Assembly: GCF_003432075.1 (NCBI RefSeq)
Contig: NZ_QWBU01000004.1
Location: 124,001-188,000 of the forward strand
Reading direction: 5' to 3'
DNA: 64,000 nt
DNA from: Shinella sp. WSJ-2
GTDB taxonomy: Bacteria > Pseudomonadota > Alphaproteobacteria > Rhizobiales > Rhizobiaceae
Part shown: positions 44,603 to 53,842 of the stretch, in pieces
How positions within the stretch are numbered: position 1 is the first letter of the stretch
Layout: every line of letters starts with the position of its first letter
Position numbers and translations under genes: made by a program
Notes under the pieces: generated by a model
Told to the model about the DNA's origin: nothing
Databases searched by the model: none
Seen by the model: only the letters and a program-made list of their open reading frames with translations

Positions 44603-44951
44603 TGCTTTGTACCGCTTCCTTTCGATGATCCTCCCCATTATTCGCCCGGCAAGTCGCCTGTATCAGTGCATGGGCGAAAGCGTTGTTTAAGACCAAAACG
44701 AAACCTCTGAGGGCCAAAGCTCTTCGCGGCGAGCCTAACAACACCTGAATGCATGAAAAGCGTCTTCTCGCCCTGCCATCGCAGCCCTTTCCGCAACGCT
44801 TTTCGGCGCGCCATCACCAACGCGGCAAGAAGGACACGTTTGGAAAAATTTGGTTGTATTAGCCCTGCATCACTTCTCACAGACCGCGACAGACCGGCCT
44901 CTTCCCGCTATATTCAACTAGAGGAAGAACATACTGCGCCGGGCCACACCC
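44603..44951. other. Intergenic region before the response regulator gene
   Basis: About 349 bases with no convincing gene. It must carry the promoter of the response regulator, but I see no clear consensus box, repeat or RNA structure. Confidence 0.5.
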
Positions 44952-45692
44952 TTGAACGAACATGCGATATTGCCCCACGTCATCGTGACCGATGACGACG
45001 AGGACCTGCGGGAGATGGTCTCCGACTATCTCGCCGGCCAGGGATTTTCCGTCTGCGGCGTCGCCAGCGGCGCGGCGCTCGATGCCGCCCTCGCCGAGCG
45101 GCCGGCCGATCTTTTGATCATCGATCTCAACCTGCCGTCCGAGGACGGGTTCTCGATCGCCCGGCGCATCCGGGCCGGCTCCGCCGTGCCCATCATCATG
45201 CTGACGGGCGCGGCGGACGTGGTGGACCGGGTCGTCGGTCTGGAAATGGGTGCGGACGACTATGTCACCAAGCCCTTCGACCTGCGCGAGCTGAAAGCGC
45301 GCATCCGCGCCGTATTGCGCCGCGGCGCGACGCAGCCGGCACAACCTGCGGCCCAGCCCGCCCCGGCGGCCAGCAAGAACCTCGTGAGCTTCGGCCGCGC
45401 CCATCTCGATCTCGAAGGCCATTGCCTCATTCTGCCGGACGGCACACGCGACACGCTGACGGCAATGGAATTCGACCTGTTGCGGGTACTGGCGCAGCAT
45501 CCGAACCGGGTTCTCAGCCGCGACCGCCTGCTCGACCTTGCCCATAACCGCGACAACGAGCCCTATGATCGCTCGATCGACGTGCGCATCACGCGCCTGC
45601 GCAAGAAGATCGAGGCCGACCCCGCCAAGCCGACGACCATCAAGACCATCCGCGGCGTCGGCTATATGTTCGTCACCAACCGCGGCAGTTAG
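44952..45692 (+). CDS. OmpR/PhoB-type response regulator
   Basis: A 246-residue regulator. The receiver domain has acidic residues D14-D17, phosphoacceptor D58 in LLIIDLNLPSEDG, the switch T in IIMLTGA, and K107 in TKPFD. After a Pro/Ala-rich linker comes a winged-helix DNA-binding domain (EFDLLRVLAQHPNRVLSRDRLLD, ITRLRKKIE, IRGVGYMF). The start is a TTG at 44952; upstream frames do not extend the fold. No kinase lies on the same strand. Its stop overlaps that of the convergent globin gene, with a hybrid kinase just beyond, so a functional link is possible but not shown. Confidence 0.85.
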   Translation: MNEHAILPHVIVTDDDEDLREMVSDYLAGQGFSVCGVASGAALDAALAERPADLLIIDLNLPSEDGFSIARRIRAGSAVPIIMLTGAADVVDRVVGLEMGADDYVTKPFDLRELKARIRAVLRRGATQPAQPAAQPAPAASKNLVSFGRAHLDLEGHCLILPDGTRDTLTAMEFDLLRVLAQHPNRVLSRDRLLDLAHNRDNEPYDRSIDVRITRLRKKIEADPAKPTTIKTIRGVGYMFVTNRGS

Positions 45693-46111
45693 GCCGCCTC
45701 CGCCTCGTAGGCCGCGCGCATCATCACGCCGGCGACGAGCTGGTAGGTCTCCGTCCAGACATTGCGCACTTCGGCGGTAAAGCGGTCGCCGAAGGAGAGC
45801 GCAAGGGTCTCGATCAGCGCCTTGCCGACCGTCTCATAATGGCCGCGCTCGACGCCGTAGGTGACATGTTTCACCGCCAGCCCTTCCAGAACGGGCACCA
45901 GCGCATCGAGCTTGCGCAGCGAATTGACGGCCAGCGCAAGCGCCGCCATCAGCTTGCGGCCCTGCGCGGCCATGTCCGATGACGTGAAGAGCCGGCGCAG
46001 CGACGGATCGTTGACGAAGAGCCGCTCGTAGAACAGCGCAGCGGCCGCATCCTGCGAGGCGCGGACTTCGGCGAAGGTGGTTTCAAGCAGTGCAATCTTG
46101 CGGTCATCCAT
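45689..46111 (-). CDS. Single-domain haemoglobin (Vitreoscilla type)
   Basis: A 140-residue globin. The key haem-pocket residues are present: Tyr B10 as Y28, Phe CD1 as F42, distal Gln E7 as Q50, and proximal His F8 as H82 in VKHVTYGV. It should bind O2 or NO, probably for oxygen supply or NO detoxification, and may need a separate reductase because no flavin domain is fused. GGAG nine bases before ATG 46111 beats an ATG at 46126 that has no ribosome-binding site. Confidence 0.88.
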   Translation of the reverse strand: MDDRKIALLETTFAEVRASQDAAAALFYERLFVNDPSLRRLFTSSDMAAQGRKLMAALALAVNSLRKLDALVPVLEGLAVKHVTYGVERGHYETVGKALIETLALSFGDRFTAEVRNVWTETYQLVAGVMMRAAYEAEAA

Positions 46112-46194
46112 GACACGGGGCTCCATCGGTTGTTCGATGAAGCCACTCTAGACGGCTGCTGTTTCCTGCCTCGTTCCCCTGTGTTTCAACTGTT

Positions 46195-47763
46195 TCAACG
46201 TGTCGCCGTGAGATCGTCGAGGAAGGCGGCAATATCGCCGGGCGTAAAGGGTTTTTCGATCATCGGACAGCCCGAGCGGGCGAGAAAGCGGCCGGCGAGC
46301 GGCCCGAGCGTGTCGCCGGTCACAAAACCGATCCGCCCGGCAAGTACGGGATGGTGTTCGCACAGCCAGTCGTAAAGGCCGGGGCCGTCGCCGGATGGCA
46401 TGCGGATATCGCAGAGGATCGCATCGAACTTACCGTCTCGCGCGGCAATCTTACCCCGTGCTTCGTTGCCACCATGCGTGACGGTGACGGCATAGCCGAG
46501 GCGGCCGGCAATCTCCGCCACCAGTTCGGCGATCGCCACGTCGTCGTCGACTACCAGCAAATGCCGGCTCGGTGCGGGTCGATCGGCTTTAGCCGCAGGC
46601 CGCGCAGTCTCCGCTTCGCTCGCCGCCGCCGGCTCATAGGGCAGCCGGATGACGAAGCGCGCGCCGCCATCCGGCGCGTCGCCGAGCGTCAGGCTGCCGC
46701 CATGCGCTTCCACCAGTCCCTTCGAGACGGCAAGGCCGATACCGGTGCCCGCACCTTGCGGCTTGGTCGTGAAGAAGGGATCAAATATGCGGCTGCGGAT
46801 CGCCTCCGGCACACCGGGGCCGTTGTCGTCGATGGTCAGCGAAACCATCCCCTTGTCTCGATCCGCCTCGACGCCGACGGTGATCTTGCGGTTTTCGCCC
46901 CCCGCCTGTTCCAAAGCCTGCTGGGCGTTGACTAGCAGGTTGAGAACGACCTGGTGGATCTGGCTAGAATCGAGCGACAGAACGGGAAGATCGTCCGCCC
47001 ACCGGCGCTCCACGGTGATGCCGGCCGCTCCCATCGTGTAGCCGAGAAGTTCGACGGCCTCCTCCACCACGGTTTCCAGCCGTGTCGGCGTGCGTTCGGC
47101 TTCGCGCTGGCGCGCCATGTCGAGGAAGCTGCGGACGATGCGCGCGCAACGGTCCGCCGCCGTCGAGATGCGCTCGCAGCGCCGCACGAGGCCGTTCCAG
47201 TCGGTGACCGCCCGCTCCTCCATCGCCTCGCGCATCATCAGCACCTGGCCGGTGATGATCGAAAGGGGGTTGTTGAGCTCGTGGGCGACACCGGCCAAAA
47301 GCGAGCCGAGCGCCGCGAGCTTTTCCTTCTGGTGGAGTGCGTTGCGCTGCTCGCGGATCTCCGCCTCGGCACGCCGCGCGGCGCGCTGGTCGCGAATATG
47401 GGCGGCGAAAAGCCGCCTGCCGCCGAGCGTGACATCCGTGATGGTGAGTTCGATGGGGATCAATTCGCCCGTCGCCAACATGGCGGGCAGTTCGAGCCGC
47501 TTGCCGAGCACATTTCCGGCGCCCGTCGCGAGATAGCGGGAAAGACCCTGCTCATGGGCGGCACGGTGCTCGGGGGGGATGATCAGTTCGGCGATCGGCT
47601 CGCCGATGACGGCGTCGCGCGCGTAACCGAAGATCGCCTCTGCCGCCGGGTTGAAATCGACGACAAGTCCATCGCCGTCGATGACGACGATGCCGTCGAG
47701 TGCCCTTCGAACCACCGCCGCGTGATAGGCTTCGAGTTCGCGAAACTCCGACGGTGTGTTCAT
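46195..47763 (-). CDS. Hybrid PAS sensor histidine kinase with receiver domain
   Basis: A 522-residue cytosolic protein. A PAS domain (about 15-125) is followed by HisKA with phospho-H161 in GVAHELNNPLS, HATPase with N-box LNLLVNAQQAL, and G boxes DNGPGVP and GTGIGLAVSKGL, then a receiver domain with D452 in LCDIRMP. No membrane segment is seen, so it senses an internal signal. His70 in HRAAHEQGLSRYLATG falls where oxygen-sensing FixL PAS domains carry their haem ligand, but non-haem PAS domains share this pattern. The globin gene lies next to it downstream. Confidence 0.85.
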   Translation of the reverse strand: MNTPSEFRELEAYHAAVVRRALDGIVVIDGDGLVVDFNPAAEAIFGYARDAVIGEPIAELIIPPEHRAAHEQGLSRYLATGAGNVLGKRLELPAMLATGELIPIELTITDVTLGGRRLFAAHIRDQRAARRAEAEIREQRNALHQKEKLAALGSLLAGVAHELNNPLSIITGQVLMMREAMEERAVTDWNGLVRRCERISTAADRCARIVRSFLDMARQREAERTPTRLETVVEEAVELLGYTMGAAGITVERRWADDLPVLSLDSSQIHQVVLNLLVNAQQALEQAGGENRKITVGVEADRDKGMVSLTIDDNGPGVPEAIRSRIFDPFFTTKPQGAGTGIGLAVSKGLVEAHGGSLTLGDAPDGGARFVIRLPYEPAAASEAETARPAAKADRPAPSRHLLVVDDDVAIAELVAEIAGRLGYAVTVTHGGNEARGKIAARDGKFDAILCDIRMPSGDGPGLYDWLCEHHPVLAGRIGFVTGDTLGPLAGRFLARSGCPMIEKPFTPGDIAAFLDDLTATR

Positions 47764-47785
47764 GCAAAATCCTTCCCGGGAGCTG

Positions 47786-47813
47786 GGGCAATCCCGGTCG
47801 ACCGGGATTGCCC
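47786..47813. repeat. 28-bp perfect palindrome upstream of the hybrid kinase
   Basis: Bases 47786-47813 read the same on both strands with no spacer (arms GGGCAATCCCGGTC). It lies 22 bp upstream of the kinase ATG and behind the small exported-protein gene. It could be an operator or the hairpin ending the upstream minus-strand transcript; no T-run follows. Confidence 0.5.
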
Positions 47814-47915
47814 GAGAGGGGCGTAAGCTGCGGAAGGGTAGCGGCCAAGTGTTTCGCTTGTGTTTCAGCGCCTGTGCTGGAGGTCACGAAGAGCTGGCAA
47901 GCGGCCCTAGCTGGC

Positions 47916-48269
47916 CTATTGCAGCGGCACGACCCTGAGCGGTGTCGTATAGGGCTCGACGCGGAGCGTTCCCTGGGCCTGCACGCTGATCTGCTTCAGC
48001 GGCGCCTGTTCCAGCTCGCCATCCTTGGCCTTGCGCACGGCATAGCGCCAGACCGTCAGGGTCCCGCGGTCGTGGAGCGCCTCGCCGATAGCGCCGGCAT
48101 CCGCGCCGAGCGTCGCATCACCAGACGTCAGGGCGGCGACGATTTCCTCGTTCTCGCTGACAAAGCTGAACAGTTTTGTACTCTCCGCCGCAAAGGCGGG
48201 CACGGCGAAACCGGCAACGAGCCCCATGACGAGGGCCTTGGCAAAGATAGGGCGAATGACTGCAAACAT
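47916..48269 (-). CDS. Small exported protein of unknown function
   Basis: A 117-residue protein with a signal peptide (hydrophobic VMGLVAGFAVPAFA, cleavage near residue 27) and a short mature domain ending in LRVEPYTTPLRVVPLQ. No cysteine or metal motif stands out and I do not recognise the family. GAGAGGA eight bases before the ATG at 48269 supports the start. It is upstream of the hybrid kinase on the same strand, separated by the palindrome. Confidence 0.6.
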   Translation of the reverse strand: MFAVIRPIFAKALVMGLVAGFAVPAFAAESTKLFSFVSENEEIVAALTSGDATLGADAGAIGEALHDRGTLTVWRYAVRKAKDGELEQAPLKQISVQAQGTLRVEPYTTPLRVVPLQ

Positions 48270-48420
48270 GGAATGATCCTCTCCTTGATCTGAAGTCATC
48301 CTGCCAGACGACGGTTTCAGCCGTACGCCGCGCTTGTTTCAGCAAGGTTTCGAGGATCGTGAAAAGCAACCGCCCCGCCGGTCCTCATCAAGAGAACCTG
48401 CAGGGCGGTCCATTCATGTC

Positions 48421-50643
48421 TCAGGCGGCGCGGCGGTGCGAGGTTTCGCCGGAAGTGCTGACAGAGAAGCGCATCACCATGTCGCGCAGCGTATGCGCCT
48501 CGTCATTCAGCAGGTTTGCAGCGGCGGTGGTTTCCTCCACCATCGCGGCATTCTGCTGCGTCACCTGATCCATATTGTTGACGGCGACGTTGATTTCCTG
48601 AAGGCCGGAGGACTGCTCGCGCGCCGAGGCGGAAATATCCTGGATCAGCTTGTTGACCGAGAGGATCTGCTCGCCGATGCGCGTCAATGCGCTGCCGGTC
48701 TCGCCGACCAGTGAAACACCCTCCTGAACCTGCGCGCTGGAGGCGGAGATTAAGGCCTTGATTTCCTTGGCCGCCTGCGCCGAACGCTGAGCAAGCTCGC
48801 GCACTTCCTGCGCGACGACCGCAAAGCCCTTGCCGGCCTCGCCGGCGCGTGCCGCTTCCACACCGGCATTCAGCGCCAGCAGGTTGGTCTGGAAGGCGAT
48901 CTCGTCGATCACGCCGATGATCTGGCTGACCTTCCGGGACGAATCCTCGATGCCTTCCATGGCGGTGATCGCCTTGCGCACCACGGCATTGGAGCGGTCG
49001 GCATCCGAACAGGCCTCATTGACCTTCGACGCGGCTTCGCCGGCATTACGGGTGCTGGTGTGCATCTGCTCGGCGATCTCGTTCATCGCGGCGGCGGTTT
49101 CCTCCAGGCTTGCGGCCTGCTGTTCCGTGCGGCGCGAGAGATTGTCCGAGCTGCGGCTGATCTCGCCGATGCCGGCATTCAGCGAATGCACGGTCTGGTT
49201 CAGCTGCAGGATGGTGCGTTCAAGGCTGTCCATCGTGTCGTTGAAATTGTCGCGCAGTTCCACATAGGACGGCGGGAAGTTTTCCGTGATGCGGCTCGTC
49301 AGGTCGCCGCGCGAAAGGTTAGCGAGACCGCGTCCGAGCGCTTCTACGACCTTGCGCTGCTCTTCTGCGGCGCGGGCGCGTTCGGCTTCGGCCTGGCGCC
49401 GTTCACTTTCTGTCAACTGCCGCTGCTCGGCATTGGCGGCCTCGAGACGATGGCCATCGGCGAGGCGATAGCGGAAGGCTTCGAGCGCGACGGCCACCTT
49501 GCCGATCTCGTCGCTGCGTTCCTGGCCGGCGACCGGCTGCTCCAGCTGTCCTTCCGACATGCGGCCGACATCACCGAGCAGCGAGGCCATCGGCCGCTGC
49601 ACAAAGGTGCGCACGGCCAGAAGCAGAGCGCCGATCACGGCTGCGAGAATGAACATGCCGCCGATAACAAGGATTTTCGTCTGCTCGTTGACGACGGAGG
49701 AGACAGCTGCCACCGGCACATCGACCGCCACGGCCCAGCGAGCGTTAAGACCCGGCAGATCGAATGGATAGACGACGCGGTAGACCGAGCCGCCGTCGCT
49801 GCCGACGACATCGTTGAGCGTCACGGTCTTGCCGTCGGCAAGCGCCGTCTTCACCTGATCGGTGCCTTCGGCAGCGTATTCCTTCATCACCTGCGCGGCG
49901 TCGGGAGCCGCCAGCCATTTGCCGGTGCCCGACAGGAGATAGACCCGGCCTTCGCCGAATGGGCGTTCCGACTTTAGCGAATCGGCCAGCGAGCCGAGCG
50001 CGACGTCGAGACCGGTTACAGCGGCGAGACGGCCGTCGATGATGATAGGCTGCGTCACGGTCATCATCAGAAGATTGTTGGCCGACGGCTCTTCATACGG
50101 TTCGGTCGCAGCACCCCTCTTGCTCGTTGCGGCCAAGCGATAGTATTCCGCATTGCGATCGACGACGGGGCGCATGAGTTCCAGACCGCTCGCGCCGCGA
50201 ACCCAATAGGGCGTGAAGACACCATCGGCATTGGTGCCCTGTACCGCATCGTCCTTCGGTCCGAGCTTGCCGTCGAGACCCTGCTCGGTATCGACGATCC
50301 AGGCGCCGAAAACGAGATCGAACTTTTCGACCTGCGCCGGCAGCATGGTCGTGATCGCAGCCCGATCCAGCTTGCCGGCGGCAATGCCGCGCTCGACAAG
50401 ACCAGCCAGGCTGCGTGTCGCGCCCGAGAGTGCGTCTATCTTCCCGCTCATCGCCTGTGCGGTCGCCTCGGCCTCGGCTTCCGCCTGCTTCAGCGTGATG
50501 GCGACGGTGCGCTCGCGGACCTGAAGGATGACGACGAGGAAGGTTAGCGCCAGAACGCAGGCAATGGCGACAGCGCTCACGGAGAGCAGCTTGACCGCCA
50601 GCGAGCGGGAGGATTTCGAGCGCGCAGCAGATGTTGAAGCCAT
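48421..50643 (-). CDS. Methyl-accepting chemotaxis protein with dCache sensor
   Basis: A 740-residue receptor. A membrane helix at about 17-40 is followed by a double-Cache periplasmic domain (about 45-320; FGAWIVDTEQGLDGKLG, YWVRGASGLELMRPVVD, VTQPIIIDGRLAAVTGLDV), a second helix at about 325-348, HAMP, and a long MA signalling domain with the hairpin tip EIAFQTNLLALNAGVEAARAG. Double-Cache receptors usually bind amino acids, organic acids or polyamines. No CheW-type gene is nearby. The ATG at 50643 leaves a short cytoplasmic N-terminus. Confidence 0.92.
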   Translation of the reverse strand: MASTSAARSKSSRSLAVKLLSVSAVAIACVLALTFLVVILQVRERTVAITLKQAEAEAEATAQAMSGKIDALSGATRSLAGLVERGIAAGKLDRAAITTMLPAQVEKFDLVFGAWIVDTEQGLDGKLGPKDDAVQGTNADGVFTPYWVRGASGLELMRPVVDRNAEYYRLAATSKRGAATEPYEEPSANNLLMMTVTQPIIIDGRLAAVTGLDVALGSLADSLKSERPFGEGRVYLLSGTGKWLAAPDAAQVMKEYAAEGTDQVKTALADGKTVTLNDVVGSDGGSVYRVVYPFDLPGLNARWAVAVDVPVAAVSSVVNEQTKILVIGGMFILAAVIGALLLAVRTFVQRPMASLLGDVGRMSEGQLEQPVAGQERSDEIGKVAVALEAFRYRLADGHRLEAANAEQRQLTESERRQAEAERARAAEEQRKVVEALGRGLANLSRGDLTSRITENFPPSYVELRDNFNDTMDSLERTILQLNQTVHSLNAGIGEISRSSDNLSRRTEQQAASLEETAAAMNEIAEQMHTSTRNAGEAASKVNEACSDADRSNAVVRKAITAMEGIEDSSRKVSQIIGVIDEIAFQTNLLALNAGVEAARAGEAGKGFAVVAQEVRELAQRSAQAAKEIKALISASSAQVQEGVSLVGETGSALTRIGEQILSVNKLIQDISASAREQSSGLQEINVAVNNMDQVTQQNAAMVEETTAAANLLNDEAHTLRDMVMRFSVSTSGETSHRRAA

Positions 50644-50825
50644 AAGGTCGATCCTGTGTCGCCAAGATACCGGTGATGGTTGCAATAGAGTGCTGCTGAC
50701 GTTGCGGTATTTAACTTAATAAGTAATAAAATTTTTCTGGCAAATCAGGCCCTCCTCAGCGGAAGCCCCGCCGATTGTTACAATTTTCGGAAATTGCCGT
50801 GCAACTCTCGGATTGTAGCGGGTCG

Positions 50826-52016
50826 TCAGGCGGCAGCACTATCCCCTCGTGCCGATGGGACAAGACCATCCGCCAGCGCGACGGTGTTGCGACCGAGGCG
50901 CTTGGCCTCATAGAGCGCAGCGTCGGCGTCCTGCAAAAGACGCTCCAGCGTCGTGACGGGCGGGAAAGCCAGCGCGACCCCAAGACTGACCGTCACACAG
51001 CCGTCGTCGAGGCCGCGATGCGGGATGGCGAGCGCCTCGATGGCGGCGCGGATACGCTCAGCCTGTGCAAGGGCTTGCAGCGCGGTTCGGCCCGCCGAAA
51101 GCACCAGGATTTCCTCGCCACCGAAACGGAACACGAAAGCACCCTCATCCGCATTTGCCAGAATACATTGCGATACGGCGTGGATGCAGGCATCGCCCTC
51201 GATATGACCGTGCACGTCGTTGAAGCGCTTGAAATGATCGATATCGAGCAGGATGGCGGCAATGCCGGGCGCCGCGGCGCTCCACAGCACATCGCGTACG
51301 CGGGCCAGCGAACGGCGGTTCAGGAGACCACTCAACTCGTCGCGATCGGCATTGTGCTCCAGCTGCTGGTAAAGCAGGCTGCCGCGCAGCTGGTTGAGAA
51401 AATTCTGGCGATCCTTCTGCTCCAGAAAATAGGCGCTGACGGCGAGAAAGATGGAGAGCGTCACGTAGAAGGTGACGATGCCGGAATAGGTGACTGCATC
51501 GAAAGCGCCGGTGAACGACGTCGTGGTGAAATGCGAGGCGCACATCAGCACGAGGCCGATGAAGATGGCGGGAAACCGCGGGCGAAGCGCGATCACGAAG
51601 AACAGGAAGGCCGCGGAATTGCCATTCTGATAGACGAAGAGATAGGGGCTTTGGCTGTCTGTGGCGACGGCCATCGGCAGCGTGACGCCGAGCACGGCGA
51701 TGGCGACGGAGAGAGCATCATAGAGCGCTGCATTCGGCCAGCGGCGCACGGCGAGGATGCAGGCGATCACGAAGGGTGTGAAAATGAAGAAACGCACCGT
51801 GAGGAGGCCGGAAAAGACATCCGCCATCATCGTTCGGTCGCCGAAATAGACGAGATCGTAGATCAGCGTGCCGATGATGCCCCAGATAACGGCGAGCCGT
51901 ACGCGTTCGGCCGCATAATCCTTACGGAAACGCGCCTCGATTTCGGGGCAAAAACGCAGGAAACGGAAACCCCGCGCCCTCTGACGCTCCACTTGGTCCA
52001 GTGTCACGACGTTCAT
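50826..52016 (-). CDS. Membrane-bound GGDEF protein, likely diguanylate cyclase
   Basis: A 396-residue protein. It has about six membrane helices (roughly 40-200), then a GGDEF domain with active-site motif G299-G-E-E-I303 and the substrate segment LLDIDHFKRFNDVHGH. The fifth residue is Ile instead of Phe, and the RxxD inhibitory site is missing (DEGA at that place), so it may lack product inhibition. ATG 52016 follows GGGACC; ATG 52034 is an alternative. A 14-bp palindrome lies just upstream. Confidence 0.85.
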   Translation of the reverse strand: MNVVTLDQVERQRARGFRFLRFCPEIEARFRKDYAAERVRLAVIWGIIGTLIYDLVYFGDRTMMADVFSGLLTVRFFIFTPFVIACILAVRRWPNAALYDALSVAIAVLGVTLPMAVATDSQSPYLFVYQNGNSAAFLFFVIALRPRFPAIFIGLVLMCASHFTTTSFTGAFDAVTYSGIVTFYVTLSIFLAVSAYFLEQKDRQNFLNQLRGSLLYQQLEHNADRDELSGLLNRRSLARVRDVLWSAAAPGIAAILLDIDHFKRFNDVHGHIEGDACIHAVSQCILANADEGAFVFRFGGEEILVLSAGRTALQALAQAERIRAAIEALAIPHRGLDDGCVTVSLGVALAFPPVTTLERLLQDADAALYEAKRLGRNTVALADGLVPSARGDSAAA

Positions 52017-52046
52017 CGTCGAAGGTCCCCGCATGCAGAACGATTG

Positions 52047-52060
52047 GCCTAACGTTAGGC
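52047..52060. promoter_or_regulatory. 14-bp perfect palindrome upstream of the GGDEF gene
   Basis: GCCTAACGTTAGGC lies 31 bp before the ATG at 52016, a typical position for a repressor operator. No regulator gene sits beside it. Confidence 0.4.
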
Positions 52061-52237
52061 AAGAATACTGAACAAGTACCTAAAATCGTACGATTTCCAT
52101 CGCTTCCCATTGCAGGGATCGCGTCGCGGAAACGCCTTTCCCATTGACTCCTGCGACGAGAGGCAGAGGAATTTACCGCGTAAATCCAGCGGGCTCGAAA
52201 ACCCGCATATTGCGGACAGTTGAAGGAGCGTGAAACG

Positions 52238-53005
52238 ATGGCGGGCAGACTTGAGGGAAAAACGGCAATCATTTCCGGCGGCGCGACCGGCATGGGTGGG
52301 GCAGCCTCTCGCCTCTTCGCCCGGGAAGGCGCGCGCGTTGCAATCGTCGATTACAATACGGCCGCAGCGGAAGAAACGGCAGCGGATATCCGCGCCCAGG
52401 GCGGCGATGCGCAGGCCTTCACAGCCGATGTCTCGGACGAGGACGCCGTCATCTCGGCCATCAAGGCCGTCGAGGATCGCTATGGCGCCGCCAATGTGCT
52501 GTTCAACCATGCCGGCTCGATCATCGTCAAACCCTTCCTCGAAACCACGCTGGAGGAATGGGAGCGGCTGACGGCGATCAATGTACGGTCGATGTTCCTC
52601 GTTACGCGTGCCGTGCTGCCCGGCATGATTGCGCGCGGCGGCGGGTCCATCGTCTGCACCTCGTCGATTTCGGCCGTGGCGGCGACGCCAATGGAAGTGC
52701 TCTACGGCACGACGAAGGGCGCGGTGCATATGTTCGCCCGCGCGATCGCCGTGGAATTCCGCGATCGCAACATCCGCTGCAACGCCGTCTGCCCCGGCTT
52801 CGTGCGCACGCCGCATGGCAACCGCGAGATCGAGGCGCTGAACCGCTATGGCGTGGATGTGTCAGATGCCGCGCTCGCCGCCCAGCAGGGCCGCATCGGC
52901 GAACCGGAGGATATCGCGCGCGCCGCTCTTTATCTGGCAAGCGACGAGTCGGAATTCGTCAGCGGCACGCACCTCTTCGTCGACAACGGCTTCACCGCCA
53001 TCTGA
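52238..53005 (+). CDS. Short-chain dehydrogenase/reductase
   Basis: A 255-residue classical SDR. The nucleotide motif is SGGATGMGG near residue 13; NHAG (90-93) replaces the common NNAG; the catalytic set is S143, Y156 and K160. The acidic VDYN after strand 2 suggests NAD. It should oxidise or reduce an alcohol/ketone pair; the substrate is not visible. GAAGGAG before the ATG gives a clear start. It faces a second SDR of the opposite strand, separated by a terminator hairpin. Confidence 0.85.
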   Translation: MAGRLEGKTAIISGGATGMGGAASRLFAREGARVAIVDYNTAAAEETAADIRAQGGDAQAFTADVSDEDAVISAIKAVEDRYGAANVLFNHAGSIIVKPFLETTLEEWERLTAINVRSMFLVTRAVLPGMIARGGGSIVCTSSISAVAATPMEVLYGTTKGAVHMFARAIAVEFRDRNIRCNAVCPGFVRTPHGNREIEALNRYGVDVSDAALAAQQGRIGEPEDIARAALYLASDESEFVSGTHLFVDNGFTAI

Positions 53006-53011
53006 CATTTG

Positions 53012-53038
53012 ACGACGGCGCCTTCCCGGCGCCGTCGT
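53012..53038 (+). terminator. Terminator between convergent SDR genes
   Basis: A perfect 11-bp stem ACGACGGCGCC/GGCGCCGTCGT with a 5-base loop, followed by GTTTTC on the plus strand. It should end the SDR transcript at its left and may also serve the convergent gene. Confidence 0.75.
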
Positions 53039-53049
53039 GTTTTCGCGCA

Positions 53050-53754
53050 TCAGATGGCGCGCGTGATGCCGCCATCGACGCGGATGTTCTGGCCGGTGAT
53101 GTAGGCGGCACCTTCGGAGGCGAGGAAGGAGATCGTCGCGGCGACTTCCGCGCTCGTGCCGTAGCGCTTCATCGGTACGCCGTCGCGCCTCTCGTCCGTC
53201 GCCGGCAGGCTGTCGATCCAGCCGGGCAGCACGTTGTTCATGCGGATATTGTCCGCTGCATAGGTGTCGGCGAAGATCTTGGTGAAGGAGGCAAGGCCGG
53301 CGCGGGCGACGGCCGAGGTCGGGAACATCGCGCTCGGCTCGAAGGCCCAGGCGGTGGAGATGTTGATGATGACGCCGGACTTCTGTTTCTGCATGATCGG
53401 CGTCACAAGGCGCGTCGGACGCACCGCATTGAGGAAATAGACGTCGATCCCGGCGTGCCAGTCCTCGTCGGTGAGTTCGAGGATCTGCTTGCGCGGGCCG
53501 TGGCCGGCGCTGTTGACCAGTGCATCGACGCGGCCCCAGCGCTCCATGGCGCCATCGACGAGACGCTTCAGGTCGTCATTCGACTGGTTGGAGCCGGTAA
53601 CGCCGAAGCCGCCGAACTCCGCCGCCAGCGCCTCGCCCTTGCCGGACGACGAGAGCACGCCGATCTTGAAGCCATCCGCTGCCAGCCGCCGTGCGGCTTC
53701 CGCGCCCATGCCGCTGCCGCCGGCGGTGATCAATGCGACCTTCTGTTCTGCCAT
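53050..53754 (-). CDS. SDR-fold protein with replaced catalytic Tyr and Lys
   Basis: A 234-residue SDR. The nucleotide motif TAGGSGMG is near residue 10 and NSAG at 81-84 is intact, and S133 of the catalytic Ser is present. The YxxxK pair is replaced: aligned positions read S147 and R151 in TSAVARAGL. A group of similar rhizobial SDRs shows this change, so it is probably a real subfamily, possibly with another chemistry or a binding role. AAAGGAT before ATG 53754 supports the start. It lies behind a LysR gene on the same strand and behind a copy of the site found in the LysR promoter. Confidence 0.8.
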   Translation of the reverse strand: MAEQKVALITAGGSGMGAEAARRLAADGFKIGVLSSSGKGEALAAEFGGFGVTGSNQSNDDLKRLVDGAMERWGRVDALVNSAGHGPRKQILELTDEDWHAGIDVYFLNAVRPTRLVTPIMQKQKSGVIINISTAWAFEPSAMFPTSAVARAGLASFTKIFADTYAADNIRMNNVLPGWIDSLPATDERRDGVPMKRYGTSAEVAATISFLASEGAAYITGQNIRVDGGITRAI

Positions 53755-53842
53755 CGAACTATCCTTTCCCGAATGATTGATTGCCCGCATTCTGGCACGG
53801 CGACCCCATCCGCGACCAAACAAAAATGCGCTGCTCTTCCTG

